From NCBI RefSeq assembly GCF_900182615.1, contig NZ_FXTE01000009.1, positions 1 through 64,000 of the forward strand: 64,000 bases of DNA. Direction: 5' to 3'. This stretch comes from Ruegeria faecimaris. Its GTDB lineage: Bacteria; Pseudomonadota; Alphaproteobacteria; Rhodobacterales; Rhodobacteraceae. A program made the translations under genes and the position numbers. The notes below the pieces were generated by a model. It had not been told where the DNA came from and did not search any database. It worked only from the letters and a program-made list of their open reading frames with translations. Shown here one piece after another: positions 31,429 through 40,150 of this stretch; position 1 is the first letter of the stretch; each line of letters begins with the position of its first letter.

Positions 31429-31451
31429 AAAAAAACGGGCGCGCGGCCCGT
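31429..31451 (-). terminator. terminator of the pip-substrate-binding protein operon
   Basis: ACGGGC (31435-31440) pairs with GCCCGT (31446-31451) around GCGCG. On the minus strand it is followed by seven U (A-run 31429-31435). It lies about 110 bases after the short substrate-binding gene and just upstream of rimP. Confidence 0.75.
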
Positions 31452-31561
31452 CGAAATTCCCGGTGGAGCCCCAGACCAGAAGTCTGACACGCCGCTGTTG
31501 CAACTGCATATACGCAGGGTTTCCCGAGTCTGCAACCCCCGGCAGGAACCCTGACCGGAAT

Positions 31562-32383
31562 TTACGCCAACCACCACCGTTCAGCGATGCGTCCGTCGTC
31601 CAGCGCGCGCGCGCCGCCGATCTGCTGGGGCATACCAACATGAGCAGCAGCAGCCAGCGCAATATCCGATTCGCTGGGGTGAAGGCGCAGACCGCGCAGT
31701 CCATTCAAGCCTTCGGATGATGGCAGGGCAGCAATATCCACATAGCCATCCCGCAATGCTTCGGCCCGGACGCAGGCATCAGGAATGACGATAATCTCAA
31801 AAGCATCCGCCCAGCCGGCCTGAGTGCTCTTATAATGGTCAACAACTTTGCGGCCCAGAAAGTGGCGATCATCCTCAGCCCGTTCGACACGGTAGCATCC
31901 GGTGCCATTGGCGATCTGCAGCGGTTTGACGCTCTGACCAGCCCGCGGGATGACAAATTGACTTTCGGCCAGCAGGAAAGGCAGACCGGGATTAGGTTTG
32001 GCCAGTTCAAGATGCAGCCGGTTAGGGGCCAGCGCTTCGGCGCGCCCGACTTCGGCCAAAACCGCCATCACATCAGCGATATCCAATGCTACGCCGTCGT
32101 GGAACACCGCATCATCGCGCAGATCAAACGTCCAGATCCGGGCATCCGTATCGGTCTGCCATGCTGTTGCCAGCTCACCTCGCAAGGTACCGTCCGGTGC
32201 GATTTCGGTCAGCGTGTCAAACACCGCCCCCCGTGCAACCTGTTCAAGACTGTCGTCACGCGGCACCGCAAGCCGCAGGGTTCCGCCCGGCTTGGGCATA
32301 TTCGCCAGTGAGGCGCCTGTTGCCGCCAACAGCGCCGCAGCGGCACCTGATGCAAACAACGCGCGGCGGTCAATGCGGGTCAT
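31562..32383 (-). CDS. short SBP_bac_5-like substrate-binding protein
   Basis: A 273-residue secreted protein resembling the N-terminal half of peptide/nickel ABC transporter receptors (family 5, usually about 500 residues). It starts with a signal peptide with adjacent arginines (DRRALFASGAAAALL..ASLAN), then GGTLRLAVPRDDSLEQVARGAVFDTL and LATAWQTD..IWTFDLRDDAVFHDGVALDIADVM, typical of the family. No permease or ATPase is nearby. Its ATG overlaps the stop of the proline iminopeptidase gene (ATGA). The frame is intact, so it is either a shortened functional protein or an old truncation. Confidence 0.8.
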   Translation of the reverse strand: MTRIDRRALFASGAAAALLAATGASLANMPKPGGTLRLAVPRDDSLEQVARGAVFDTLTEIAPDGTLRGELATAWQTDTDARIWTFDLRDDAVFHDGVALDIADVMAVLAEVGRAEALAPNRLHLELAKPNPGLPFLLAESQFVIPRAGQSVKPLQIANGTGCYRVERAEDDRHFLGRKVVDHYKSTQAGWADAFEIIVIPDACVRAEALRDGYVDIAALPSSEGLNGLRGLRLHPSESDIALAAAAHVGMPQQIGGARALDDGRIAERWWLA

Positions 32384-33357
32384 GCTACCCCCTCGGCCAC
32401 GCGGTTCATAATGCGGACCAGTTCGGCACTGATGCCGGGTTCAGACAGGGCATGGCCTGCCTGACGGACCATCTTCAATTCGACATTCGGCCAGCGCTCG
32501 GCCAGGTTCCAGGCAGAATGCGGTGGGCAGATCATGTCATAGCGGCCCTGAACGATATGGCCGGGAATATGAGCGATCCGATCCATCTGCTCCAGAATCT
32601 GCCCGTCCTGATCAAGGAAAGCCCGATTGATGAAATAGTGATTCTCAAGCCGGGCAAAGGCGCGCGCATACTCACCCGGGCTTTCTCCGGTGGATCCGTT
32701 CGAATGGATTGACGCCAGCGCATTTTCCCAGGCGGACCAGGCCCGTCCGTACAGAACCTCAGTCGCCCGATCCCCTGAGAACAGACGTTTGTTATAGGCC
32801 CCAATCGTGTCGGAAAGCTCAGTCTCGGAGAGCAGAGCGGTGAACTTGGACCATTGCTCGGGCCAGAACTTGCCCGCGCCACCACCATAGAACCAGTCCA
32901 GCTCGGCCTGCGTTGCCAGAAACACGCCGCGCAATATCAGCCTATTCACCCGGTCGGGATGCGCCTGCGCATAGATCAACGCCAGGGTTGCGCCCCAGCT
33001 TCCACCGAAAACGGCCCAGTCACTGATGTTCAACAGGGTGCGCAGCCGTTCGATATCGGCCACCAGATGCCAGGTTGTGTTGTCTGTGACCGACGCGTGC
33101 GGGCGCGAGCGTCCACAGCCTCTCTGATCAAACAGAATCACCCGAAAGACGTCCGGATCGAAATAGCGCCGCATTGCGGGGCTGCATCCGCCACCTGGGC
33201 CTCCGTGCAACACGACCACCGGCAGGCCATCCGGATTGCCGCATTGTTCCATATAGATAAGGTGACCATCGCCCACATCGACCATGCGCTGATCGAACGG
33301 GTCGATCGGCGGGTAAAGATATTGCACTGCGCGCTTTTGGTCCGGGTACTTGTCCAT
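32380..33357 (-). CDS. pip: proline iminopeptidase
   Basis: A 325-residue alpha/beta hydrolase of peptidase family S33 that removes N-terminal proline from peptides. The oxyanion motif is LHGGPGGG (50-57), DQRGCGRS (77-84) is family-typical, and the nucleophile is S120 in FGGSWGATLAL. The catalytic histidine is in the C-terminal QAGHALSE. It is cytoplasmic, with no signal peptide. It is translationally coupled to a short peptide-receptor-like gene, which suggests a role in peptide use. Confidence 0.95.
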   Translation of the reverse strand: MDKYPDQKRAVQYLYPPIDPFDQRMVDVGDGHLIYMEQCGNPDGLPVVVLHGGPGGGCSPAMRRYFDPDVFRVILFDQRGCGRSRPHASVTDNTTWHLVADIERLRTLLNISDWAVFGGSWGATLALIYAQAHPDRVNRLILRGVFLATQAELDWFYGGGAGKFWPEQWSKFTALLSETELSDTIGAYNKRLFSGDRATEVLYGRAWSAWENALASIHSNGSTGESPGEYARAFARLENHYFINRAFLDQDGQILEQMDRIAHIPGHIVQGRYDMICPPHSAWNLAERWPNVELKMVRQAGHALSEPGISAELVRIMNRVAEGVA

Positions 33358-33405
33358 TATGGCCCTATATAGTCCTTAAACGTAAAAGAGCATACGGAGA
33401 CAGGA

Positions 33406-34152
33406 ATGCAAGCGCATCCGAACACGGTAGACCCGTCCGAGATCGCAAAATTCGAGGCGATGGCCGCCGAATGGTGGGACCCGCATGGGAAATTCAAGCC
33501 CCTGCATATGCTGAACCCCTGTCGTCTGGATTATATCACACAGCAAATCGCAGGCGAATTTGACCGTGATCTGAAAGCCCCGCGCCCGTTCGAGGGCCTG
33601 CGCCTGCTGGATATCGGATGTGGAGGAGGCTTGCTGAGCGAACCCATGGCTCGCCTTGGCGCCGAGGTCGTGGGCGCCGATGCCGCCGAGGGCAACCTGC
33701 CCGTCGCCCGCATCCATGCCGAGCAATCAGGGCTTGGGATCGACTATCGCCACACCACTGCCGAGGCGATGGCCGCCGCAGGTGAGCAGTTTGATGTGAT
33801 TCTGAACATGGAGGTGGTCGAACATGTGGCCGACCCGCTCAGCTTTCTGACAGCCACGCGGGATTTGCTGAAACCAGGTGGGCTTGAGATTTGTTCGACC
33901 ATCAACCGCAACCCGAAATCCTATGCGATGGCCATCTTTGGTGCCGAGGTGATCATGCGTTGGCTGCCGCGCGGCACGCATGAGTGGAACAAGTTCATCA
34001 CCCCTGACGAGTTGTTCGACCTGTTGCGTCAAGCCGGGTTGGACCCGGTGGACCGCAAGGGTTTCGTATTCAACCCGATCCTGTGGAGCTGGTCGATCTC
34101 GGACCGGGATTTAAGCGTGAATTATGTGACGGCGAGCGTGAAGCCGGGGTGA
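33406..34152 (+). CDS. ubiG: ubiquinone biosynthesis O-methyltransferase
   Basis: A 248-residue SAM-dependent enzyme catalysing both O-methylations in ubiquinone synthesis. The SAM loop is [27 protein letters not shown] (residues about 67-90). EMVEHV-like [11 protein letters not shown] and the UbiG stretch [34 protein letters not shown] are diagnostic. It stands alone on the plus strand, divergent from pip and convergent with marR. Confidence 0.97.
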   Translation: MQAHPNTVDPSEIAKFEAMAAEWWDPHGKFKPLHMLNPCRLDYITQQIAGEFDRDLKAPRPFEGLRLLDIGCGGGLLSEPMARLGAEVVGADAAEGNLPVARIHAEQSGLGIDYRHTTAEAMAAAGEQFDVILNMEVVEHVADPLSFLTATRDLLKPGGLEICSTINRNPKSYAMAIFGAEVIMRWLPRGTHEWNKFITPDELFDLLRQAGLDPVDRKGFVFNPILWSWSISDRDLSVNYVTASVKPG

Positions 34153-34154
34153 AC

Positions 34155-34595
34155 CTACTCCCCCTCCAACTGCAATCGCAAATCCCGCAGCACGGGCAGC
34201 GTGCTGCGGACCCGCTCCAGCCCCAGCTCTCCGACCACGCGGTTGATCAGCGGCGCAATGGAGGAGATCGCCTGATCCCGAGCACTCCGCCCAGCGGGGC
34301 TGATGGCGACCATCTTGCGGCGGGCGTCGTCCCAGTCGGGGCGGATGTGGATATATCCGGCCCATTCCAGCTTGGCCAAGGTATTGGTCATGGCACCTCG
34401 GGTCACGTGAAACGTATCGGCTAGCTGTGCCGGGCTGCGTTCGTTGCCGACAAAGACAAGATGGTTCAAAACCGAGAAATGCGAAATTTCCATGCCCCTG
34501 GGCAGCACCCGGCTGAGCCGGTTACGCAATAACTGGTCTGCGGTCAGGATCTCGCTGAACAGCGTGACCGCGAGGGCATTGGTATCGTTTGTCAT
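34155..34595 (-). CDS. MarR-family transcriptional regulator
   Basis: A 146-residue winged-helix regulator. The DNA-binding part is LVFVGNERSPAQLADTFHVTRGAMTNTLAKLEWAGYIHIRPDWDDARRKMVAISPAGR (about 48-105), with the MarR wing DDARRK. It lies 15 bases after the carbon-nitrogen hydrolase gene, so it probably ends a comF-grxC-hydrolase-marR operon. Targets and ligand are unknown. Confidence 0.9.
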   Translation of the reverse strand: MTNDTNALAVTLFSEILTADQLLRNRLSRVLPRGMEISHFSVLNHLVFVGNERSPAQLADTFHVTRGAMTNTLAKLEWAGYIHIRPDWDDARRKMVAISPAGRSARDQAISSIAPLINRVVGELGLERVRSTLPVLRDLRLQLEGE

Positions 34596-34610
34596 AGTCC
34601 AGATTCTGGA

Positions 34611-35441
34611 TCAGGGGCCGTCAAAGGGACGGACATGTGTCAGCGAAGGCACGCGGCTTCGTGCTTCTGTAACAGAACTATCATCCAAATTGAAAAAGTG
34701 AATGCCCTGATCGGTCCCTGCGTCGATGACGACCTCTCCCCATGGGGCAACGACCATGCTGTGACCGTAGGTTTTGCGGGTCTTTCCCCTGGTTTTAGGG
34801 TGTTCACCGGTCTGCGCCGGGGCCAACACCCAGCATCCGTTTTCAATCGCCCGCGCCCGCAACAGCGACTTCCAATGGGCCTCACCCGTGACCGGTGAAA
34901 AAGCGGCTGGAACCGTCAGAATGCGCGCTCCAGCCTGCGCCAGAGATGCGTACAGTTGGGGGAAGCGGATATCATAACATATACTCAGACCCACCTTGCC
35001 GAAATCTGTCTCGGCTATGACCGCTCGTGTGCCGGGACGGTAGTTTTTGGACTCGCGAAACGTCTCGGCCTCGGACACCTGCACGTCGAACATGTGGATC
35101 TTGTCATACCGCGCCACGATCTGCCCCTGAGGATCAATCATGAAAGACCGATTGGCAAACCGACCACCCGCATCATGTGTTTTGATCGCCAACGAGCCGA
35201 TCAATAACCAGATCCCCAGGCTCGCGGCCTGCTCGCGCAGCCCCGCTAGTGTCAGGTCATCTTCTTCGTATTGCAGGATTTCCCGCTGCCGTGTGGACGA
35301 GGTGGACACGCAATTCGTCACCTCGGGCGTCAGAACGAACCGCGCACCCTGCCCTGCCGCTTCGGACATCAGGGCGCGCACCATTTTCAGGTTTTCAGCC
35401 GGATCATCCGACGAGGTGATCTGAAGCAGGACGCTTTTCAT
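34611..35441 (-). CDS. carbon-nitrogen hydrolase (nitrilase family)
   Basis: A 276-residue nitrilase-superfamily enzyme with the catalytic triad E40 (LTPEVTN), K114 (YDKIHMFD) and C155 (SICYDIRFP). The YDKIHMFDV and CYDIRFPQLY motifs match the NIT1/omega-amidase branch, which acts on deaminated glutathione or similar omega-amides. Adjacency to glutaredoxin supports a glutathione-repair role, which is inferred. It overlaps the grxC stop (ATGA). Confidence 0.9.
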   Translation of the reverse strand: MKSVLLQITSSDDPAENLKMVRALMSEAAGQGARFVLTPEVTNCVSTSSTRQREILQYEEDDLTLAGLREQAASLGIWLLIGSLAIKTHDAGGRFANRSFMIDPQGQIVARYDKIHMFDVQVSEAETFRESKNYRPGTRAVIAETDFGKVGLSICYDIRFPQLYASLAQAGARILTVPAAFSPVTGEAHWKSLLRARAIENGCWVLAPAQTGEHPKTRGKTRKTYGHSMVVAPWGEVVIDAGTDQGIHFFNLDDSSVTEARSRVPSLTHVRPFDGP

Positions 35442-35698
35442 CAGGCCGCCAGCAAACCGTCCAGCTTGCCCTGACGTTCCAGCTCATACAGGTCGTCGCA
35501 TCCACCCACATGCTGCGATCCGATAAAGATCTGGGGTACGGTGCGCTTGCCACCGGCGCGCTGGATCATTTCAGGTTTGCGTTTTGGGTTCCTCAGGACA
35601 TCGACTTCCTGAAACTCGACGCCCTTCTGATTCAACAGCCGTTTTGCAGCGTGACAGAAGCCACAGAGCGGCGAGGTATATATTTCTACCGATTTCAT
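35441..35698 (-). CDS. grxC: glutaredoxin 3
   Basis: An 85-residue thiol-disulfide reductase of the glutaredoxin 3 type, using glutathione. The active site is CGFC (C12-C15) in YTSPLCGFCHAAKRLL, where E. coli Grx3 has CPYC. The GSH-binding TVPQIFIGSQHVGGCDDL is conserved. The start is set by MKSVEIYTS; the frame extends 18 codons upstream but that part is not family-like. It is coupled to the nitrilase-family gene downstream. Confidence 0.95.
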   Translation of the reverse strand: MKSVEIYTSPLCGFCHAAKRLLNQKGVEFQEVDVLRNPKRKPEMIQRAGGKRTVPQIFIGSQHVGGCDDLYELERQGKLDGLLAA

Positions 35699-35735
35699 AT
35701 TCCGTACCTTTGGGTTTCGCACAATCCTGGGCGAG

Positions 35736-36464
35736 TTAGGTATCCTTGGCAACGCGCGCTAGGGTCAACACAAAAATATGATTTGCCCCGGATGCACGAC
35801 AGACACGTGCACATGAGGTCAATGTTGCGCCTGATGTCATGACATCATCGACCAGCAGAATATCGCGCCCCTGCATCTGCCGAAGCCGCCTGGGATGCGC
35901 TGCAATCGCATTCTCCAGCGTTTCCATGCGCTGTGCGGCTGTTTTTCCATCCAAAACCGGCGTTCTTGTCCGTCGGACCAAAAGGTCCGGACAGGCCTCC
36001 AACCCGGTTTGCCGCCCCAGATGCTGCGCCAACAGGGCGGATTGGTTGTACCTGCGTTTCAGCAACCGGGACCAATGCAGCGGTACCGGCGCGATCAGCA
36101 TGTTCTCGCGAAACAAATCCCGACCCGCCAGGGCCATCCAGCGCGCCGCAGGGCGTGCAAGCTCGGGCCGGTCCCCGTGTTTCAGAGCCAGAATCAGGGA
36201 TCGCGCCTTGCCATCATACAAAAGCGCAGACCGCCCATCGCGCCAGGGGCGCGGCGTTTTCATACAGTCATCACATTCGATTCGGTGGCCATCGGCCTCA
36301 CCCGGCAAGGGCACGCCGCAGCTTTCACATACAGCGCCACCGATAAAGGGCGTTTCACGCCAACAGGAGCCACAGAGGCCGAAATCCGACTCGGTCAAAT
36401 CACCGCATCCCAGACAGCGCGGGGGATAGATCATCTGGACAGCGGTTTGAATCCGCTGCCACAT
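35736..36464 (-). CDS. comF: ComF family protein (phosphoribosyltransferase fold)
   Basis: A 242-residue ComF/GntX-type protein. The N-terminal zinc module has CLGC, CGSC, CESC and CDDC pairs at residues about 15-70. The PRPP-binding loop is ILLVDDVMTSGATL near residue 205. ComF is linked to DNA uptake in naturally competent bacteria, but its role elsewhere is unclear. The start at 36464 (MWQRIQ) leaves only 16 bases to the divergent methyltransferase-like gene. The longer frame would overlap that gene. Confidence 0.88.
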   Translation of the reverse strand: MWQRIQTAVQMIYPPRCLGCGDLTESDFGLCGSCWRETPFIGGAVCESCGVPLPGEADGHRIECDDCMKTPRPWRDGRSALLYDGKARSLILALKHGDRPELARPAARWMALAGRDLFRENMLIAPVPLHWSRLLKRRYNQSALLAQHLGRQTGLEACPDLLVRRTRTPVLDGKTAAQRMETLENAIAAHPRRLRQMQGRDILLVDDVMTSGATLTSCARVCRASGANHIFVLTLARVAKDT

Positions 36465-36480
36465 GCGATAGTTGCGCCCT

Positions 36481-37311
36481 ATGAAACTGCCTGATTCCAA
36501 CGCACCCTCACTGTTCGACCGCGCAATCCTTGCACGGCGTCGGTCCCGCGCACGGGAAGATGCCTTGTTCTTGCACCGCGCCGCAGTTGACGAGGTTCAG
36601 GATCGGCTCGCCTTGGTTAATAAAAGCTTTACGGACCCGGCGATCGTGACCCCTTTTGCGCAAGTCTGGCAGGATGTGTTGCCAATGGCGCGGATCATCC
36701 CGGATAACGAGGTGCTGGACTTGACCCCCGGTGCCCATGATCTGGTGATCCATGCCATGGCTCTGCACTGGGCTAATGATCCGGTTGGGCAGTTGATCCA
36801 GTGTCACCGCGCGCTGCAACCTGATGGGCTGTTGCTGGTGATCTGTCTGGGCGGTGAAACCCTGCGGGAACTGCGCGCCGCACTTGGGCAGGCCGAGGTT
36901 GAGGTCACGGGCGGCCTCAGCCCCCGCATCGCGCCGATGGCCGAGCTGCGCGATCTGGGCGGGTTACTGCAACGCGCCGGACTGGCCCTGCCGGTTGCTG
37001 ATACCGCGCGATTGACGGCGGAATATCGCGATCTGACCCACCTGATGCATGACCTTCGGGCAATGGGTGAAACCAACAGCCTGCAAAACCGCATGAAACA
37101 CCCCACAAACCGGCAGGTCTTTGCCCGGGCGCAACACATCTATGCCAACCATTTCAGCACTGATCAGAAACGCCTCAAGGCGACATTCGAACTGGTCTGC
37201 CTAACCGGCTGGTCTCCCGATGAAGGCCAGCCAAAACCGCTGCGTCCGGGCTCGGCCCAGATGCGGCTTGCGGATGCTCTGGGCGCAAGCGAAGGCAAAC
37301 TGTCCGATTGA
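36481..37311 (+). CDS. methyltransferase-like protein, BioC/NDUFAF5 type, without SAM loop
   Basis: A 276-residue protein resembling NDUFAF5/BioC-type class I methyltransferases in FDRAILARRRSRA (N terminus), AHDLVIHAMALHWANDPVGQL (about 85-105), LGGETLRELRAAL and a C-terminal SGWxP-like LTGWSPDEGQPKP. The glycine-rich motif I expected after RLALVNKSF is absent; residues 46-70 read without any GxGxG. It may therefore be non-catalytic or bind SAM atypically. The role in complex I arginine hydroxylation known for NDUFAF5 is only a family hint. The ATG at 36481 has no clear ribosome site. Confidence 0.8.
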   Translation: MKLPDSNAPSLFDRAILARRRSRAREDALFLHRAAVDEVQDRLALVNKSFTDPAIVTPFAQVWQDVLPMARIIPDNEVLDLTPGAHDLVIHAMALHWANDPVGQLIQCHRALQPDGLLLVICLGGETLRELRAALGQAEVEVTGGLSPRIAPMAELRDLGGLLQRAGLALPVADTARLTAEYRDLTHLMHDLRAMGETNSLQNRMKHPTNRQVFARAQHIYANHFSTDQKRLKATFELVCLTGWSPDEGQPKPLRPGSAQMRLADALGASEGKLSD

Positions 37312-37368
37312 CGAATGCGGAATTCCGGTTATCTCAGCCCGAAGCAAAGACATCTCAGGAAGTGAAAC

Positions 37369-38418
37369 ATGTTTGACGCCACACGCCCCGATCATGCCCC
37401 GGCGGATCACCCCAAAGTCAAAACGGGCCGCGTCGGCATCCTGCTGGCCAATCTCGGCACGCCCGACGATTACAGCTATTGGCCCATGCGCCGTTATTTG
37501 AACGAGTTTCTGTCGGACCAGCGCGTGATCGACTATCCCAAGTGGAAATGGCAGCCAATCCTGCAGGGGATCATCCTGACCAAACGGCCCTTCAGCTCGG
37601 GTGAGGCGTACAAGTCGATCTGGAACCACGACAAGGGCGAAAGCCCGCTGATGACGATTACCAAGGACCAGACCGCCAAATTGCGTGACGCGATGCAGGC
37701 ACGCTATGGCGACAAGGTCATGGTGGAATTCTGCATGCGCTACGGCAACCCATCGACAAAATCAAAAGTCCGGGAAATGGTCGCGGCAGGCTGCGACCGG
37801 GTTCTGTTCTTTCCACTGTACCCACAATACGCAGGCGCCACGACCGCCACGGCCAATGACCAGTTTTTCCGCGCTCTGATGGATGAGACGTGGCAACCCG
37901 CCAGCCGTACCGTGCCCGCCTATTTTGACGAACCCGCCTATATCGACGCATTGGCGGGCTCGGTTGAAAAGGCCTATGCCGCGATGGTGGACAAACCGGA
38001 CATACTGGTCTGTTCCTACCACGGCATGCCGGAACGCTACCTGCAACAAGGCGACCCCTATCACTGCCAATGCGCAAAAACGACTCGGTTGCTGAAAGAA
38101 AGGTTGGGCTGGTCTGACGACCAGCTTGTATCGACCTTCCAGTCACGATTCGGCCCGGAAGAATGGCTCAAGCCATATACGGTCGACCATGTGGCCGAGT
38201 TGGCAAAACAGGGTAAGAAGAAGATCGCCGTTATCGCACCAGCGTTTTCCTCCGATTGCATCGAAACGCTGGAAGAGATCAACGAAGAGATCAAAGAGAG
38301 TTTTGAGGACGCGGGCGGCGAAAGCTTTACCTATATCCCATGCCTGAACGATGACGAATCGCACATAGCGGCCCTGGGCAAGGTGATCGAGGATAATTTG
38401 AAGGGTTGGCTGGACTAA
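37369..38418 (+). CDS. hemH: ferrochelatase
   Basis: A 349-residue enzyme inserting ferrous iron into protoporphyrin IX, the last step of heme synthesis. Landmarks are ILLANLGTPDDYSYWPMRRYLNEFLSD at the N terminus, the catalytic histidine in CSYHGMPERYLQQGDPY and the metal-path glutamates in FSSDCIETLEEINEEIKE. It lies 57 bases after the methyltransferase-like gene and ends at a strong bidirectional terminator. Confidence 0.97.
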   Translation: MFDATRPDHAPADHPKVKTGRVGILLANLGTPDDYSYWPMRRYLNEFLSDQRVIDYPKWKWQPILQGIILTKRPFSSGEAYKSIWNHDKGESPLMTITKDQTAKLRDAMQARYGDKVMVEFCMRYGNPSTKSKVREMVAAGCDRVLFFPLYPQYAGATTATANDQFFRALMDETWQPASRTVPAYFDEPAYIDALAGSVEKAYAAMVDKPDILVCSYHGMPERYLQQGDPYHCQCAKTTRLLKERLGWSDDQLVSTFQSRFGPEEWLKPYTVDHVAELAKQGKKKIAVIAPAFSSDCIETLEEINEEIKESFEDAGGESFTYIPCLNDDESHIAALGKVIEDNLKGWLD

Positions 38419-38442
38419 GCCACCCAGTCGACTAGGCACAAA

Positions 38443-38472
38443 AAAAGGCGGTGGAAAGCTCCACCGCCTTTT
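38443..38472. terminator. bidirectional terminator between hemH and small exported protein gene
   Basis: AAAAGGCGGTGGA (38443-38455) pairs with TCCACCGCCTTTT (38460-38472) around a 4-base loop, with A-runs on the left and T-runs on the right. It serves hemH on the plus strand and the convergent small gene on the minus strand. Confidence 0.92.
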
Positions 38473-38493
38473 CTTTAGATATCGCTTGTCGAA

Positions 38494-38676
38494 TTAGCTT
38501 GCTGCAACAGCTGCGGCAACAACAACCAACAGGATCAGCGGCAGGATGATGCCGTTTGACGAACCCTGAGTTTCTTCAACAACAACAGGTGCTTCAACAA
38601 CCGGCTCTTCCAGGTTGCCTGCATAAGCGGTCGAAGCAGCAGCAGTCAGTGCAGCGGCGAGAACGAGTTTCTTCAT
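38494..38676 (-). CDS. small exported protein with hydrophobic C terminus
   Basis: A 60-residue protein. The N-terminal MKKLVLAAALTAAASTAYA is a clear signal peptide. Next comes a short acidic linker (NLEEPVVEAPVVVEETQG) and a C-terminal hydrophobic segment (IILPLILLVVVAAAVAAS) that is probably a membrane anchor. The ribosome site GGAGG sits seven bases before the ATG, and a strong terminator follows, so this is a real small gene. I do not know its function. The proximity to hemH is convergent and does not imply a heme role. Confidence 0.8.
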   Translation of the reverse strand: MKKLVLAAALTAAASTAYAGNLEEPVVEAPVVVEETQGSSNGIILPLILLVVVAAAVAAS

Positions 38677-38815
38677 ATTAACCTCCAGGATACGCACGGT
38701 TCCGTATAGTGAAACCATGCACTCAAGACTTACCTCGTGTTTTTTTCTAATCAGCTATCCAACTGGAATGCAAATGGAAGTTGCGCCACAAGCGGGTACC
38801 TGCGCGGAAATGTCG

Positions 38816-39415
38816 TCAAATTAGCAACACTTGCGTGCCAACCCTGGCCATTGAGAACAGTTCGGCAATATCGTTGTTGAAAAGACCGATGCACCCATTC
38901 GAAGATCGGCGCCCAATTTTGCGCGTATCATGGGTTCCGTGAATTCGGTAATATTTCCAGCTTAGATATAAAGCATGTGTTCCCAGAGGGTTATCCGGAC
39001 CCGGCGGGATATAGTCTGGCCATTCCGGATTTCTTTTCTTCATCGAAGGTGTTGGCGACCAGCTTGGGCCCTCGACCTTGCGGATCACACTGGTCCGGCC
39101 GCGGCGCGTCAGCTCTTCGGTCAGGGGAACCGACGACGGGTATAGTTTGTACACCGATTGATCGTCAGACCAGTAATGCAGCGCCCGCGACACTGTATCG
39201 ACAAGGATAGCGCCGTTTTTCGTGTTGGAAAAATAGGGCTGCCAGTCCAGCGCCCTGAAGCCAGAGATGTTACGGCGCACCGCGGGTTCGTCCTCGGGTG
39301 CGGGGCGCAGCGGGTCTCCGGGGGTGTATTGGGCAATCGCAGGCGAGGCGACCAGAGCCGAGACACCCGCGACGAATCCGCGTCGGGTTGTATGAGTAAT
39401 GCTTTTCTTGACCAT
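38816..39415 (-). CDS. L,D-transpeptidase (YkuD family)
   Basis: A 199-residue exported enzyme that cross-links peptidoglycan or attaches proteins to it. The N terminus carries a twin-arginine-like signal (TTRRGFVAGVSALVASPAIA). The catalytic site is H159 in HGT and C175 in SSNGCIGLFNNDI. PDYIPPGPDNPLGTHALYLSW is typical of the ErfK/YbiS branch. It stands alone, with no operon partner. Confidence 0.93.
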   Translation of the reverse strand: MVKKSITHTTRRGFVAGVSALVASPAIAQYTPGDPLRPAPEDEPAVRRNISGFRALDWQPYFSNTKNGAILVDTVSRALHYWSDDQSVYKLYPSSVPLTEELTRRGRTSVIRKVEGPSWSPTPSMKKRNPEWPDYIPPGPDNPLGTHALYLSWKYYRIHGTHDTRKIGRRSSNGCIGLFNNDIAELFSMARVGTQVLLI

Positions 39416-39583
39416 GATCGCAGGTCCTTTTCACAGAAAATCTAAAAATCCTGTGCATTTTATTGCCAGAATGCTTCAGTCGCAATTGAAACCGGCAGAA
39501 TCACGCAGAACAAAGCCATTGTGCGTTTGCCCACAGCCTTCTGTCACGCTATGCCGTATGGCAACACAATAATCAGGTCGATC

Positions 39584-40099
39584 ATGACGCGCATCATTTC
39601 ATTACTGTTTGCTAGCTTTATTGCACTGGCCGCCTGTACGCCGGGTGGATCCCCAACCTATGGGGCAGATGGGCGCCCCCTGCCAACGGTGTACAAGATC
39701 CGTGGCAATCCAGAAAAGCTGCAATTCCGGATGTTGGATTCGGTTAACGCCCTCCGCCAGGCATCGGGCCTTCAGCCGGTACAACTGAATGCTCAGCTCA
39801 ATGCCGCGGCCGCCACCCATTCCAAGGATATGGCGCGACAGAATCGGCCCTGGCACTTTGGCTCGGACGGATCTTCGCCGTTGGATCGGGCGACGCGCGT
39901 CGGCTATTACGGCACCTTCCTCGGCGAGGCGATCTCGGAAACCTATGAGACCGAGACCGAAACGCTGGCCGCCTGGATGCAAGAACCCGGACCGCGAAAT
40001 GTCATCATGGATGCCAAAGCCACCCAGATGGGCTTTGCCTGGCACCAGGAGAACGGCGGGAAAATCTGGTGGACCCTGGAAATGGGAACCGGCGGTTAA
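39584..40099 (+). CDS. CAP-domain lipoprotein
   Basis: A 171-residue protein with a lipoprotein signal (IISLLFASFIALAAC, lipobox LAAC) and one CAP/SCP domain: LDSVNALRQASGLQPVQLNAQLNAAAATHSKDMARQN, then FLGEAISETYE and WMQEPGPRNVIMDAKATQMGFAW. Bacterial CAP proteins sit at the envelope; their chemistry is mostly unknown. The start is chosen at the ATG giving the signal peptide. A strong terminator follows. Confidence 0.88.
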   Translation: MTRIISLLFASFIALAACTPGGSPTYGADGRPLPTVYKIRGNPEKLQFRMLDSVNALRQASGLQPVQLNAQLNAAAATHSKDMARQNRPWHFGSDGSSPLDRATRVGYYGTFLGEAISETYETETETLAAWMQEPGPRNVIMDAKATQMGFAWHQENGGKIWWTLEMGTGG

Positions 40100-40104
40100 A
40101 ACGC

Positions 40105-40134
40105 AAAAGCCCCCGAAAACCGGGGGCTTTTTTT
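40105..40134 (+). terminator. Rho-independent terminator of CAP lipoprotein gene
   Basis: AAAAGCCCCCG (40105-40115) pairs with CGGGGGCTTTT (40121-40131), followed by more T. It lies six bases after the stop. The A-run on the left may also stop transcription from the convergent ptsN. Confidence 0.92.
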
Positions 40135-40150
40135 ATTGCCTTTGGGGCAG

